Shown: positions 1 to 13,139, numbered from the stretch's first letter. The stretch: DNA of 64,000 nt from Timema cristinae (GCA_039000515.1 JBCFYV010000001.1:66557919-66621918); one strand, 5' to 3'. Translations and numbers: made by a program. Notes: generated from the letters alone by a model not told the origin.

Positions 1-1746
1 TTTGCAATATTCATGAATATCAGTCATACAATAAAATACTTTTAGTTCAGTTTCAAGCTTTTCTTTGTCAATCATGGGATAAGCTTCAATGGTCAGTACT
101 ATCTCTTTTGTGGGATGTTCATTCTTAAATCTAGTGAAGCAATTCTTGCTGAACAACTTAGCAGCTACTAAGTGTTAGTGGAGAACCAAAACTTGAAATT
201 ATCAGCATTCAGGTATTTTAAAATTCCTGTTGCTTCTGCAATGGTTTGATCTGCATTTGATGTTGACTGAATTTCAGTAAGACAGTTTTTTAAAGGTTGC
301 AAATTTTCATGAACTCTGTTTATGGTCCGTATGTTGAAATTCCACCTTGTAGAGGATGGACGTGGAATGCTGACGTCCATATTGTTTTTGAGAATGTACA
401 CACGTTGTGGTGATCTTGAGAAGAATGTTGAAATAGCCAGAATATTAGAGAACAAAATTCTTAGGTTTTGTGTAATACTTGCTGCATTTCTCATTATTAA
501 ATTATGTTGATGTGCATTACAGTGAATGAAATGTGCATTATTATAAACGGCTTTTATTTTTGATTGAACTCCTGCTTTTTTTGCCTTTCATGACATTTGC
601 ACCATCAAATGTCTGAGCTATCAGTTTTTGTCCATTTTCTTGAAGGGTTATGTCCAATTGTTCTCAAATACGTTTTTATATGCCATCTGCAGTTTGATTT
701 TATGGAATAAAGAATCCCCAAAAACGCTTAAATATTTCTCCATTCAATACGTACCGTAGAACAAGGACCATTTGAGTGTGTTCTGAAACATCTGTTGTGT
801 CATCAGCCATGACAATTACAAAAGAAGCTTTTCTAATTTCCGTCCTTATCTCCTCATGGTATATTTATTGCAGGCAATCAAGTATCTCATTCTGAATGGT
901 CTTAGAAACACCTTTGAAGACTGCACTGGTTTCTAAGTGATTCTTCAAATATGAATCTAATTTAGATGCAAAATTTACTAATCCTCTAAATACCCCTGGA
1001 TTTACTGAATTGTCTTTTTCATCATGTCCACGTAAGGGAGTTTCAAAGTTTCCACAAAAGTAAATGCAGTCTATTATTTTGAACAAAATTTCACGATTCT
1101 TTTTTAACTTTTATATTATGCTCATTGATTGAAAGTCTGTATGCCTCACTAAGTTTCTCCTTAATACTTATGATTCCTAAAAGTGACAGTGAAATAACAC
1201 TATCAACATGCTTATTTGACTGCTCATGCTTTTCAGTTTTTTCTTTCATTTTGTTTATATTTCTAAAACCATCTTTTGTCCACGGTAAATCACCTCCAAA
1301 CAGCAAATACAGGAAGCAAAACAGTGCATTTTTTACTTCACAGCCGCAAAGCCAACTTTTCCGTTGGTACCATTCAGAATTAAAGCTACGAATATTTTTC
1401 TTGTTGCTTTTACCTGGCTGAGATATTAGAATATAAGGTGTTGAACGACCTCTTTTCTTAACTGTAACTTTCTCATGGAGAGATAGCTGTGAAAACTTAA
1501 GCTGTTGAAGTTAACTTAAGTCACAGAACTTATTTCTTGGGGATGCAAGGCCATGGTTAAGGTTTTCTTTTAAATAAAAGAACCGAAAAAAAATGAATCA
1601 AATAGAATAGCTGGAAGCAGAATAATAGTCTAATTCTACACTCTTCTACACTTTATCACATTCAAGAATATGGTACACGGTTTCTAAGCACAACACACAC
1701 CGAGTAAAAAAAACTTCCTTCCGCCATCACACCAGAGCCGGCACTG
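1..1746 (-). mobile_element. hAT transposon with ZMYM1/DUF4371-like transposase, decayed, cut by window start
   Basis: Minus-strand transposase relics can be read in pieces. At 1091-1306 is the end of the TTF-type zinc-finger region (motif GGDLPWTKDGF followed by KHEQSNKH). At 865-1086 is a DUF4371-like segment (LRGHDEKDNSVNPG, then SKTIQNEILDC). At 168-494 is a downstream segment (PRPSSTRWNFNIRTINRVHE). Frameshifts and stops separate them, so this is not a working gene. The 5' terminus is probably at 1746: the inverted end reads CAGTGCCGGCTCT on the minus strand, close to CAGTGGCGGCTCT at the start of the related copy at 62517. The C-terminal part lies outside the window. Confidence 0.8.
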
Positions 1747-2284
1747 CGAGAGTAACAGTGCTCTCTCTACCTGGCAGTCCCGCCTTCATCCCCACCCACC
1801 TTCTATGTGCGCATGCGCACAACAGTCAAACACTATGTCACTGGCACTGTGAAGTGCACAGTTCAATACAAATATTATTTGTGCAGTTAAAAAAAAATCA
1901 CAATCGAAGGTTATTTTAAAGAACAAAACCTCTAAGGGCGGCATTTCGAAGACTTGCATCATATTGAGAAAATCTACCGCACAGCCCTGTGAATATTATA
2001 AGTTCAAGAGAACCGGAATCGTTTCCACTATGGTTGTGAACTTGAAGATCGTTAACTGTTTATTGAAGCTCAAACCTATCAAAGGAGCACCTTTCAAAGA
2101 GTCAGAAAGCGATTTCATATCTTTCATGTTGCTATCACAAAATCACTAAGCACTAAGCAAGCTCCTAAAGATGAACTTGCTGGGCTAACCTGATGGAGAT
2201 AACGTTGAAAAGTAGGAAGAAATTTCTCGCGAGAGATTGCATAACAAATATGTATTGCTTTCTTTTCTTTAAAAGCCACTAGCC
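1747..2284. other. intronic sequence, no gene seen
   Basis: This follows the hAT end. It holds a short open stretch at 1964-2149 with no recognisable domain. No gene or clear repeat is seen. It may belong to the same relic as the coding-like block at 2285-2790. Confidence 0.4.
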
Positions 2285-2790
2285 CATTACGATAGCTCTT
2301 ACAGTGTACGTTATGACGGTAAAACGTCCACGATTGTAGACACGCATGTCCTGTTTGATGAGAGTGATGGGGCTGTGATTCTCAATAATATCATGGCTAA
2401 TTACGCTCGAGAACTTTTAGAATTGATCTTCAGAAAAGCGCCAATGGGTTACACCAAAATGGTTCTGAATTTGTAAAAGTCTATGCTCGAGGAAAAGAAC
2501 GTGCATATATTCAGGAACAAACCTTACAGTCATTTCAAGTCACGCACAGGATCCAAGTATTTACGCAACATTGAACCAATGGTCCAGGATTAGCTCGAGG
2601 GGAAAGGATTATGCAAGATGTAGATAGGAATAGGGATTGATTATACTTATTGGGATGCCCCAAATGAATTAGTCTATCGGTTACGACTCTTGCACGCTTC
2701 GAAAGAAGCATTTCATTCATCGCATGACAACAAGATCGTTTTGATCAAAGAAAAATGTCAAGGAGAAGATTGCAAGTGAACTTGATCGAC
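2285..2790 (+). pseudogene. decayed coding relic of unidentified family
   Basis: Translation gives protein-like blocks broken by stops and frameshifts. One reads VDTHVLFDESDG followed by NNIMANYARELLELIF (about 2335-2450). A second reads NVHIFRNKPYSHFKSRTGSKYL (about 2495-2565; only this core is well formed). A third reads YWDAPNELVYRLRLLHAS (about 2645-2700). The blocks occur in consistent order on one strand, which argues for a real ancestral protein. I do not recognise the family with confidence. A domesticated or transposon-borne gene is possible. Confidence 0.45.
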
Positions 2791-3109
2791 ACGCAAGTCG
2801 TCACTTTGCTATAAGACATGTTAGCGTATGAGGACTGAATGAGCTATGACAAACTGATCTGGTCAAGATGATACTTTAATCCTGATCAAACAAGAGATTC
2901 AAGTACTTCCTCACCGCCAGTGACGTCTATTTCAAATAACCTTGGGCTACACCTGTCAAAGCTAGGATGAGGGAAAATATTACTGCAGCTATGACGTACG
3001 TTCTTTGCAAGGTGACCGCAAACAGTTTACCCCTCGTACATAATCTGTAGACGAATAATTGCTCAGAGTTTCACAGTTTTAATTTCAAAGATCTCATGGT
3101 GAGAAGGCG

Positions 3110-3490
3110 GATCAATTGACCTACAGCCGCTCATTGGTTGTGGTTAATCACATGTTAAGAACTAGGTGGGGGAGAAGGGAAGAGAATCAGGTTCAGCGAA
3201 TGGGGAACAAGCATAAACCAATTTGGAGTAGTATATGCATTTTTCCTTCACTGAGGATGCCAAAGAAAATGATGAAAATTAAGTATATAGGAAAAAGACC
3301 ACAAGGGAGGTCAAGAAGAGATGGGAGGAGCATATAACAGAAGGTGTGCAGGGGAGAGGAGAAGATTGGAAGCAACTAAAGGAGGAAAAATATTGGAAGG
3401 ATAGAGGCAGATGGAGGCATTTTACTAAAGTGACCCGGCCACAGGATGGTGACAGTTGATGATGATGATGATGATGATGATAAATAAATC
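3110..3490 (+). mobile_element. 3' end of a 5'-truncated non-LTR retrotransposon (RTE/BovB-like)
   Basis: The translation contains GKRPQGRSRRDGRS followed, after a stop, by a Trp/Asp-rich tail. This is the basic C-terminal signature (G-R-P-x-G-R-x-R-x-R-W like) that ends many endonuclease-reverse transcriptase polyproteins. It is followed by a GAT/ATG microsatellite tail (3461-3483), typical of RTE-like 3' ends. No reverse transcriptase core is present, so the copy is heavily 5' truncated. The left border is approximate. Confidence 0.55.
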
Positions 3491-3763
3491 TGGTAACATT
3501 TCCTAGCTGTCAGATAAGGCTACAAATCAGGGTTTACACTCACTTGGTAATGTTCCACCGTGCAGACATGTGTTGTGTCTGTTGAGATGTTGAGAGCTCA
3601 GTGAACAATAGCCTGAAGGACTAGGGCTAGGAGGACCCAACATTCCTATAAAACATCAACATCACTTCTCACTAGAATGTAAAGTATAAAATCATCAATG
3701 AAAGATACACACATGAGCAGATGTAAATATTACAATTTATTAGTACTGAACACAGTTTTGGTG

Positions 3764-3765
3764 TA

Positions 3766-3821
<56 letters not shown>

Positions 3822-3828
3822 ATGTATA
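3764..3828. repeat. TG/TA microsatellite
   Basis: A short (TG)n run passes into a (TA)n run with one phase slip. It lies in intron. Confidence 0.9.
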
Positions 3829-4286
3829 TATACAAACCAATAAAAGAAAAAAATATTAATAATTCCCAAATAAATAATTAATATTTTTTTCCTTTAATTG
3901 GTTTTTCCCATTAGTGCATAGAAAGCTAGACTGGTGGGTGGGACCAAAAGTAAACATAAAATATGTAAATCTGATTATTGTGTATCACATGTTTAGCGAT
4001 TTGGCAATGTATCTACACTTCAATTGTTTGTGGTAAAGTAGTGCAGGTTGAAATGGGGGTGCTAGGGTACTTGCCTAATACCTCTAGTATTGTTGTGAAA
4101 AAATGCTGGCTTGCAATCATTGCTGCCTCCCTGGGGTGCACCTCATATCTCCCAGATTGGGATACGCCATAGTTTGAAGACCACTGCATTAGGCACATAT
4201 ACTAAAATTATTGTAGCCAGCGTGAATCTCCAGTTGACAGCACAGTGCTTTGTTTAAAAACTATCTGTGTACGTTGTCCTACGTAC

Positions 4287-4474
4287 CGTGATATCTTGCA
4301 TTGCTGTTAGTCCTCCTCCTGCCATAATAAGCTTGGGACAAGGGAAGTATTTCCAATGTGACGACGGTGGAAGATTGTAACAGCTCCATGACGTCACAGA
4401 TTGATAAGCCACTACCTTCCACACGTGTTTCATCTACTGCCAGGATCTGGTCTCCCACATGGAGGGCACCACAT
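4287..4474 (-). CDS. Grip: Grip exon: second half of PDZ3
   Basis: Coding exon of the GRIP scaffold that clusters AMPA-type glutamate receptors and membrane cargo in vertebrates and acts in muscle guidance in flies (family knowledge). The translation begins CGALHVGDQILAVDETRV and ends VTLEILPLSQAYYGRR. This is the carboxyl half of a PDZ domain (beta4 to beta6) that matches GRIP PDZ3. Acceptor AG is at 4475-4476 (ends ...ttacgtag) and donor GTACGT starts at 4286. The exon starts with one base completing an Arg codon, which fits the phase-2 donor of the exon at 13797-14084. It ends in phase 1. A hAT-derived repeat begins only about 40 bp upstream of the acceptor. Confidence 0.85.
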
Positions 4475-4512
4475 CTACGTAATACATACATGTGCCGGAG
4501 TACAATATGGTA

Positions 4513-4900
4513 AAATCATCAGTCACTTTAGAAGCTGGAGGGCGCAGCCTGTTTAATTCATAAATTATTTCTAAATAATATATTTAAAAGAAGACACAAA
4601 TTTCGGAATATGTTTTGCTAAATATTCATTTAGTTAAACTCAAAATTAATATCACAAACAACATGGAAATATAAAAAAAAACTTCCCCCAAAGGACGTGG
4701 ATGTGTTGTAGAAACTCTGCAGCTGTGTAATGTGCATGAATATATAGGTATGTATGTTTTCACTTTGTTCCATACAAAATTCAGGACATGGCCTACCTAA
4801 TGAATTCAATTCTCTTTTTTGATCAAGAGTTAATCTTGCAATATTCTTTGCCTTAAGCGCCTGAATTGAACTATTCATATTAAGCCTAGTTCACCGAGAA
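4513..4900 (-). mobile_element. hAT-derived non-autonomous element
   Basis: About 360 bp is closely similar to 42805-43160, the terminal part of another hAT element, including a stretch beginning CTTTAGAAGCTGGAGGGCGC. In this copy the terminal repeat is largely lost. An open stretch at 4630-4878 resembles a transposase N-terminus (LTLDQKRELNSLGRPCPEF). This suggests an internally deleted derivative that joined both ends. The right border is uncertain and the element may extend toward 5250. Confidence 0.55.
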
Positions 4901-7900
4901 GGAAAGAACAGAGCCACAGCCCCTAGGTTACAAATATTGCACTCCTTTTCGAGGCTTTACTCCTTCAACGTTGGGATTGCTAGGTGCGACCCCCAGTGAC
5001 TACAGCGCAATCAAGTGAGCATTTTGTAAACGACTCACTTTAAACTCAAATGTACTAAAAGGCAGATACGAAATATGAGCTCCTGTCGGCTGGCGGTCAC
5101 CGAGAAAGCTTCAGGTAGCGCCCTCCTCCGTCTAACCCCTTCCCCCTCATCAAAAGTACCCTAATCCTGCCACACAAATAAGTTTACTCTGACTGCACAT
5201 TACAAAGAAAACTTAAAACACAATGAACCCCTTTTTTTTTTAACTAAGGGACTGGCTGTCAACTGCAATTATTTATTAAGGAGCCTTGAGAAGAATTGCA
5301 GACTTTTTAGAAATACCAATTTATTTAACAAGTGGTTAGATATTTTCTAATATTGTTTTCAACAAAATGAGGCTGAAAGTTCTGACTAATTAGATAGTTT
5401 AAATTTTAATTATAAAGTGATTTTTAAATGTGTGATATCTTCTATAGAACCCCACAAATTGTGACCCTATCAAAACATGATTATTTGATAGAGGAAGGCT
5501 AGATACTATACCGTGTGGCCACCAATGCAGGTCTATAATATTTATTTGATGCTATGTATTTAAAATCATTATTGTATACTTGAAATAATTTAAAAACTGG
5601 TAATTTCCCGGTGTAAATTAGAATTCCCACACTTAAGTAATTAAAGTTAAAACAAAAATATTGGGATGGTTTTAAATAGTTTTAAGGGTTTCTGTTATTT
5701 AAAATTGCGTAGTAATCACTGAATTTAAATTATTGTATTTTGTGTGAGTACTTATCTTAAAAGTTAGCAAGCTTTCTTTTATGAATTACTAGCAATCCTG
5801 CACGGCATTGTTCGTGACCCCTTGTGGCATAAGAATTATATAGACATCCTCCCCCCCATGTTACCCGTATATCTGAAACTTAATTCTAAAACAGAAAATA
5901 TTTTCTTCAAAAATTTGTTTAAAATATAACAATTAAAAAGATAATTGAAAATCTAAAAATCCTGCTTCAAGGTGCAATCGGACCACTTTCGTTCCACCTA
6001 TGTTAAAAAGGTCAGATCTCTGCGTGCTGTAGATTTGGCTATCATCGCACACAAACAAACACTTCCTTTTAATATCATAAACTATGATGTAACATTGTGG
6101 CTTATAAAATACCGCTGTAGGCTATTCTAGTCCATTAAATTATTGATGTCACCTTTCAGAGTAAACTGATTGTTAGCTACATAGATATTATTTTTATACG
6201 TGAGATACAAAATAAATAGGTATCTCAAAATGATTTACTAGTTAACATATTTTGTTATTAAATGAATGGTTTTTAAATAGGAGCTAATGAGTATGAAACC
6301 ATACACATATAATTTTAACGTTTTTTTATCATCACAAATTAAGATTATATACTTATTGGTTTTACCGTTCGATGTTTTAAATTTGCTGGCTATTTGCATA
6401 CAAGATAGAACGGAAATTTCACTGTAAACTCTGCATGAATACATTAACAAAGTGTGATGCCAGCATGGAGTCATGGTATTATTATTAAATTATTCATAGG
6501 GCATATCTCAATAAAGGGCATGATGACTTAAGGAATCTCAAATCCCCTACAGATATGTTCACACACATTTCCTAGAAACATTTATTGAGCAATTTCCTTA
6601 TGTGCAACAAAGAAGGTATTGTACATATAATGTTAGGAAAGGCATTGAAGAAAATAAGGATAATATAGCCTCATTGGCTTAAACAATGCAAAAAGCACAA
6701 TCTATTTTTCATAAAGCAACCTCCTTAAAGTTAGAATCCACAATCACATGTTGTGGACTGCAAAGGAGAATATTTAATGTTTAGGGAAACAGACGCAGAA
6801 AATATGGAACATATTACACCAATAATCTCATCTCATTGAGTGAAATTTGGAGAGTTGAGTACTTGTGAATTTAAGCTGATTTTGATCCCAATTAAATGTA
6901 ATAAATTAACTGTGTTTTGACATATTTCTATGAATCTAGACTCTGGTCTCCAAATTAATATTTGTAGCGTGTTGCATTTTGAAACGTTGAAATAATGTAA
7001 GGATTTATAAGTAGTAGTATTGAATGATTGTGATCGTTTTACAAACAAAACCAGCTGTTTGGCTTAAGCTTTAGGTTAACAACTTTGGTTTTTAAATAGT
7101 AGGCTTGGATAGTAGGTATGTTTCAATAAAACACTTTAGTTGTTAAAGTGTGTAAGAGCTCAAATATGCATCAATTTCTAACTAAACACACTTCATAAGA
7201 CTATATAACTATAGTTGATAGGTTAAAAATAAATACAATATCCAAATTATTACTGTATAACTCAAAAACTTACATAAGTGGCCAATATAATATTTACTAC
7301 TTTTTGCATCTTAAATTGTGATTATTTTACTCCATAGTGCCATTGAGCCTTTAGTTGAAAGTAGTTTTAAGAATGTATAGAAATGTGTTTGTATCATTGA
7401 AGCGTATAAGACTATGATTTGTGCTCATCTTTACATAAATAAACACATTTTACTTTCTCTCGACACCTTGAAAAGTAAAGTACTTTGTTCGTAAGAAAGA
7501 TCCAAATGTTGATAATTGTAACCCTCTCCCCCGAAACGGTGTTGGTTTGTGATGCCGTCACCTGTGTGTCTACATTCAGAACTAAAGCCGACATCATTTT
7601 ACTGATCAGGCTAAAACTCAGTATATATGGTTTTATAAGGTTCCCTCGAGGAGTTTTGGGAGTTAGATATCTTACCCTATAATTGAGGGTAGTTTAGTAA
7701 AGGTAAAAAAGAGAGAAAACAAGCTATCTCGAAATCCACTGTAACGATTTTTATTAAATTTCGTATCTGGGCAATGTTTATCATTATAAATTTATCATCC
7801 CATAAACATAAATTTAAGGGTAATTTACATAAGTAAATATTGCCAATTTTAATCATATATTTGGAAGTATTTGAAACACGAAATAACTCAATATTGTAAG

Positions 7901-9536
7901 ATTGTAACAAAAATTAAATTAAAAAAAAACCTTTACTTGAAATATATTTTTTATAAACCAATATTACGTAAGGATTTTTTTCATTACTTTGACCCCTCTT
8001 ACTCCCCAAATCTCCCTACTTAAGGAATTGTAAGATTTCTCGTTCCCTCCTTTCCCCTGATTGATCTTACGTAATTTTCTTACAATTTGGTAAATTATAT
8101 TATTTTAGACAAAAGGCTTCGTGATGGGAAATTATAAAATATTTATCACAGTAAAATTAGGTTTAAAACAACATAAATAAATGACAGTTTATAGTTATGT
8201 ATAGCTGTGTACGTCTATAGGCAATGATTCAGCGCCATCTGTCGTCGCTAGGTGCAACCTTTTTGACTGCGCGTCTGTAAAAGTGTTTTTTTAGATTTGG
8301 TCTAACCATAAACATTGATAAAATCCTTAGTTAAGATGGAATCTGTCCACCCCCACGAAAACTTAAGAAATTACTGATCACTCCCAACCAAAAAATCCTT
8401 ACGTAATTCTTGAAAGGTCCCCAGCTTCCAAGCCATTGGCAAATATTTTAAAAAAAATCTAGGTCTCAGAAAACAGGAGTTTATAATTCGTCTTTTTGAT
8501 GAAAATATGTAAAATCTGTAAAATATGAATAGTAAACAATACGTTTCTTTCATTTATGCCTCTTGGTGGAATGTGGTGGCCATTTTTTCCATCATGTTTC
8601 TGTAAAAATGTATATTATCTGGTTTCACAAATATTACAAGTTTTAAGTAAATGTTTCCATTTTTAGACAAAATAGAGAGAAGTCGGTTTAGTGCACCATA
8701 CCATTTAAATATTGAGGCTAATTATTAGCCTTAATAATATGGACACAAGTTAATATTATACAACTTATAAGCTTGTTTGTAGTTTCGTCTTTATTAAAAC
8801 ATTATTTCTCACTTAGTAGATACCAAAACTAATATCATAGAAGAATCATCTATTGAAAACAATTATATAAAGTTAATTTCGGCCAAATAGTCCATTTCAA
8901 CTGCTATTTAAAAATAATATATCTAAATATTAGAAGTATAAAGCACAAATATAAGGATTTATTATGTTTTCTCTCTTATATTAAGCTAAATATTGATTTA
9001 ATAATATTAGCATTATTCTGGATATACTGGGATGAGACATTATTGCTTTCAATTCCAAACTACAGGGCCAATTATGCCCGTAGAAACAATAAATTAGGTG
9101 GGGAAATTTGGGGTTTTGTTAGAAGAGCTTAATGGTTTCTAACATGGACATTTGAAACTTTTAGTAAAGGTTCCTTATTGGCTATAGACCAGAGATAAGA
9201 CCGAATTTTGTGAAATTCAACCACCTTTAAGAAATACAATTTTAATTGTATGAAAATATTGTTATATTATAGTAAAATAATCTTATACTGAGAGAGTTTT
9301 CAGTTTAATTTTTTTAAATATTTATTTATATTCCTCTTTACTAAAATAATAAGAGATATTTAATTTTCCATACAGTCACGAGAAGGTGTTGGACAATTGT
9401 AATTGGACAAAACATTATGAGCTTTTTGTTGTGCAATCCTAACGCGCGTTTAGGGAGATAAGCTTCATTTTCAAACTTGATTTTATTATAAACTGATTTA
9501 AAACCGATTTGTTAACTTTCATTGCACATTAATATA
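4901..9536. other. AT-rich intron, no gene seen
   Basis: No coding signal is seen on either strand. A dispersed-repeat-like block lies at about 5783-6080. It begins ACTAGCAATCCTGCACGG and ends in an AAACAAACA run, resembling a family common in insect genomes. The remainder is unremarkable AT-rich sequence. Confidence 0.5.
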
Positions 9537-9766
9537 AAATAATACTGAAACTTAGTTCCCTTTCGAGCTATACGCTTATGGGTTAGGATTTGAGAAGTTT
9601 AGATATAGAGGACGTGAACCCACATTTGCGCGGAGGGAGAGTGGAAAACCATTTAGGGAAAACCACCCCAGTTCAACTGAGCGAGATTCTAACCTAGGTC
9701 TCCCCGTCCTCGGCAGTCTAGTTCAACACGAAACTAGTGCGTTAGCTAACTATGCCACCAAGGTGG
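9537..9766 (-). mobile_element. tRNA-derived SINE
   Basis: Read on the minus strand it starts with a pol III A-box-like segment (GGCATAGTTAGCTAACGC). It then has a decayed B box (GGTTAGAATCTC) and the family body with CCACTCTCCCTCC. It ends near the family tail. It is the same family as the intact copy at 10062-10322, in opposite orientation. Confidence 0.75.
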
Positions 9767-10061
9767 GTATTAGTATAAGATAATGTTGAATATAATCATT
9801 CCAGTGTTTAAAATAAGGGGATGTTACCAATACCAAATATACTTAGGAAACTCTTTCCATTGTACGTTCCATGCTTTTAACTTTTTATTTTAGTTAATAA
9901 AGTAGCATATCACTTGTGTATTTTGTTTATATTAATTTGACAACAACATGTAAAAATAAATGCAACCTTTACAACTTAAGTATTTAATTTTAATTACTGA
10001 TATATTTTGTGCGCTATGTCTTACTTCTCACTATAGCTATCCGCGTATTTACTCCTAAGGA

Positions 10062-10322
10062 CACGCCTCGGTGGCGTAGTTGGCTAACGCGCTTGTCGTG
10101 TTGAGCTCGACTGCTGAGGACGGGGAGATCGAGGTTCGAATCTCGGTCGGGTGAACTGGGGTGGTTTTTCCTAAATGGTTCTCCACTCTCCCTCCACGCA
10201 AATGCGGGTTCACTTACTCTAAATCAACCTTCCAATTCCTAATCCATTAGCGTAGTTAGTACTTAAAGTGTATAACCCGAACGGGTAGTAAGACGCGGTG
10301 CTAAATATTATTAATATTATAA
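10062..10322 (+). mobile_element. tRNA-derived SINE with intact target-site duplication
   Basis: A clean reference copy. The A box is GGCGTAGTTGGCTAACGCG and the B box is GGTTCGAATCTC. The body contains CTAAATGGTTCTCCACTC. The 3' part is CGGGTAGTAAGACGCGGTGC and ends in an AT-rich ATTATT-type tail. It is flanked by a perfect 12-bp direct repeat TACTCCTAAGGA at 10050-10061 and 10323-10334, the mark of LINE-mediated insertion. Confidence 0.9.
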
Positions 10323-10369
10323 TACTCCTAAGGATAAGGAATGAGGAAGGTAAAATGTTTGGGAAATGT

Positions 10370-10495
10370 GCCCGTATTTGCGTTGAAGGAGAATTATAAG
10401 CATATTAGGAAAAAACACTCTCAGTACACTCCATCGGGATTCGAACACTGATACCCTAGTTATTTGCAGTCCAGTCTAACGAAGAAGGGAATCCT
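10370..10495 (-). mobile_element. SINE fragment
   Basis: A minus-strand fragment shows a B-box-like GATTCGAAC inverted and the family body. The A box region and the tail are lost. Confidence 0.5.
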
Positions 10496-12276
10496 AAAGA
10501 ATGGTGACCGCAGAAGCTGGTCACAAAATATTTAATAATTCATTTACAAGTGCATTTCCAAGACTAGTGTCTCTTACGTTTAAACTATAGAAGTACTGGC
10601 ATTGTATATTTGGGTCCAACACTCAATTGTTTGAAAAGTTTTGTTCAATGAAATGGGAAGCGGCGGGGCTAAGGGACTACCGCTACCTGGACTATTGTAC
10701 TCGGAGAGACAGCAATTCTTAGCTTGTCTTTCTCACGAGGAACATTTTGCAAGTGGGTTGTTTTAAAGGATTCTCACTTGGAAGCGCTGTTATCACTGGA
10801 CATTTTAAGTTCTACCTGACTCGAGGAGCGCAACAAATCTCCCGTAAGGCTGTGTATCTGTTATTTCTTTGTCTGTGGCCTAGTTACAAAAAATATTAAA
10901 ACATATAGCTCAAATAAACATTATCCTAAAATAACCCTACATAATATTATTATAAACACACACATCCTCAAGATGCAGGAGCACGCAGGATGACTGACAA
11001 CTATTGCTGGTTCAAGCTATACACATATCACAAGCTTTCAACCTTAGGGCGCATAAGGGAGTGCGCCTTCGAAAGAAGAATAAGCAATGCTAGCTAGCTA
11101 TAGCAGGATGGTGACAACGGGTTAAGGGGAGGGAAGGTTTGGTTTCACAGTCAGGCGCTGACCGTAGCGCGCCTGAATGCATGCCATTTGATGATAAGAG
11201 GTGAAGGGGTGGGAAGGTTTGGTTTCACAATATCAGGCGCTGACCGCCTCGCGCCCGACCGCATGCCACTTTAAAAACATTGCCTGCTATTACTTAAACC
11301 AAAAACATATTTTTCTTGAAACTATTATGGCAAGATAAAATTGTCGTGAGAGTGCGAATAATAACTTTAAAAGGAACTGAGGATTCGTGGGGTTGGGGGG
11401 CGCGCGCCTCCGCGCCTTAGGGACGAGCCGCCCCTGAAAATCATGATACTTGAGACTCATGTTTACCTTTACTTCAATCTAAACTCATTTTAAAAGTTCG
11501 ATAGCGAGGCGTTGGGTTAGGAAGGATAATCTCATCTATACAAAAAGGTTTTGACAAAGGAGATAAACATCCCTTTACGTAAAAAAGGTGTGAAATTGAA
11601 ATTTTAATGGTCTTTTTTTAAAGCATAGTGACATATTATCAAGAGCACAAAGCAAAGGTGTCAGTTCCAATTGACAAGATAGCCTGATGCTTTTTCGCGT
11701 AGTGCACCCGGAGAATCAAGCCTGCGGGGAGCTAGGAGGGTAATCCACGCGCAACTGTTCATCTTAGCCACTGAAGGCAACCAGTAAGGTATCTCCGAAT
11801 CATGAGTGTTACATTTGACCATATAAATTCTGTTTCAAAGTTTTATTTCAGTGTAGATCAGTGGTGAATTCTGACCTCAGAATAAGGGCATGCGTTCGTG
11901 AGGAACTGATGAAGCGGGGGTCCAGGAACTTTTGAAATTTCTTGTTGAAAAAGTTACATTTTATATAAGTTTTTTAGTTACATTTTGAAAATAACCACTT
12001 CATAATTGCAGGGTTATTAGGTTGGAAAACGTCCGGTTTACGGAGACTTCAATTTTTAATTAAGACCCATATACTTTATCTCTCTAACACAATGAATAAC
12101 ATAGTTCTAACTCTCAATAGCCATATATCACTCTTTAAAATAAAATATCTTTATACCACTATAAAGTTAAATTACAAATGGTTGGATGAACAAATTAATA
12201 TAATAACTAAAACAAATGAAACGCAATACACGTCATACTCACAAAATAACTGTAAGCGTGGCGTGGCCAGACTGAA
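10496..12276. other. intron with a local direct repeat, no gene seen
   Basis: No coding signal. Two imperfect direct copies of a segment with GGGAAGGTTTGGTTTCAC and CAGGCGCTGACCG lie at about 11137-11193 and 11215-11270. A GC-rich stretch at 11395-11440 contains the inverse of CAGGGGCGGCTCGTCCC, which resembles a hAT terminus. No partner end was located. Confidence 0.45.
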
Positions 12277-12872
12277 TAATAGCGTTGAGACTACGGCATG
12301 CATCACTGCCCCTTAGACTAGCGTGCCTGGTAGCGTTGAGACTACCGCATGCATCACTGCCCCTCTAGACTAGCGTACTGGTAGCGTTGAGACTACCGCA
12401 TGCATCACTGCCCTCTAGACTAGCGTGCTGGTAGCGTTGAGACTACCGCATGCATCACTGCCCCTCTAGACTAGCGTGCCTGGTAGCGTTGAGATTACCG
12501 CATGCATCACTGCCCCTTAGACTAGCGTGCCTGGTAGCGTTGAGACTACCGCATGCATCACTGCCCTCTAGACTAGCGTACCTGGTAGCGTTGAGACTAC
12601 CGCATGCATCACTGCCCTCTAGACTAGCGTGCCTGGTAGCGTTGAGACTACCGCATGCATCACTGCCCTCTAGACTAGCGTGCCTGGTAGCGTTGAGATT
12701 ACCGCATGCATCACTGCCCCTCTAGACTAGCGTGCCTGGTAGCGTTGAGACTACCGCATGCATCACTGCCCCTCTAGACTAGCGTGCCTGGTAGCGTTGA
12801 GACTACCGCATGCATCACTGCCCCTCTAGACTAGCGTACCTGGTAGCGTTGAGACTACCGCATGCATCACTG
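12277..12872. repeat. 51-bp minisatellite, about 12 copies
   Basis: Head-to-tail units of 50-52 bp, each containing GGTAGCGTTGAGACTACC and CATGCATCACTGCCC. Unit starts (TAGCG) lie at 12331, 12382, 12432, 12484, 12535, 12586, 12637, 12688, 12740, 12792 and 12844, with a first variant copy near 12277. Each unit can fold as GGTAG...CTACC with an 8-nt loop. Reading frames through the array stay open only because 51 is a multiple of three. Confidence 0.95.
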
Positions 12873-13139
12873 CGGGTAACATACAGAGTCAGGCGCTATG
12901 CTACCATGCCGAGGTAAACATGTCCATCAAAGTAATAATATTAATAGGATTGTAAAAAAATCCTTTTACTCTGTAGTCGCCCCTGGTGTAGATAAGTTTA
13001 ATTTTGTGATTGTAACTTGATTTTTTTTATTTTATTGAGTTTTTTTTTAAAAAATTGTATATATCAGTATATATCAGTAATGTTTTAGGATTTAGTGTAT
13101 GTACCATATAAAATAAAAGATACTGAACTCCACACAAAC

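Noticed and set aside
12450..12725. Open frame encoding a 17-residue repeat protein
   Set aside because: It is a by-product of the 51-bp minisatellite. Several frames are open and unit-length slips break them.
12277..12872. CRISPR-like array
   Set aside because: Units are contiguous with no unique spacers, in a eukaryotic intron.
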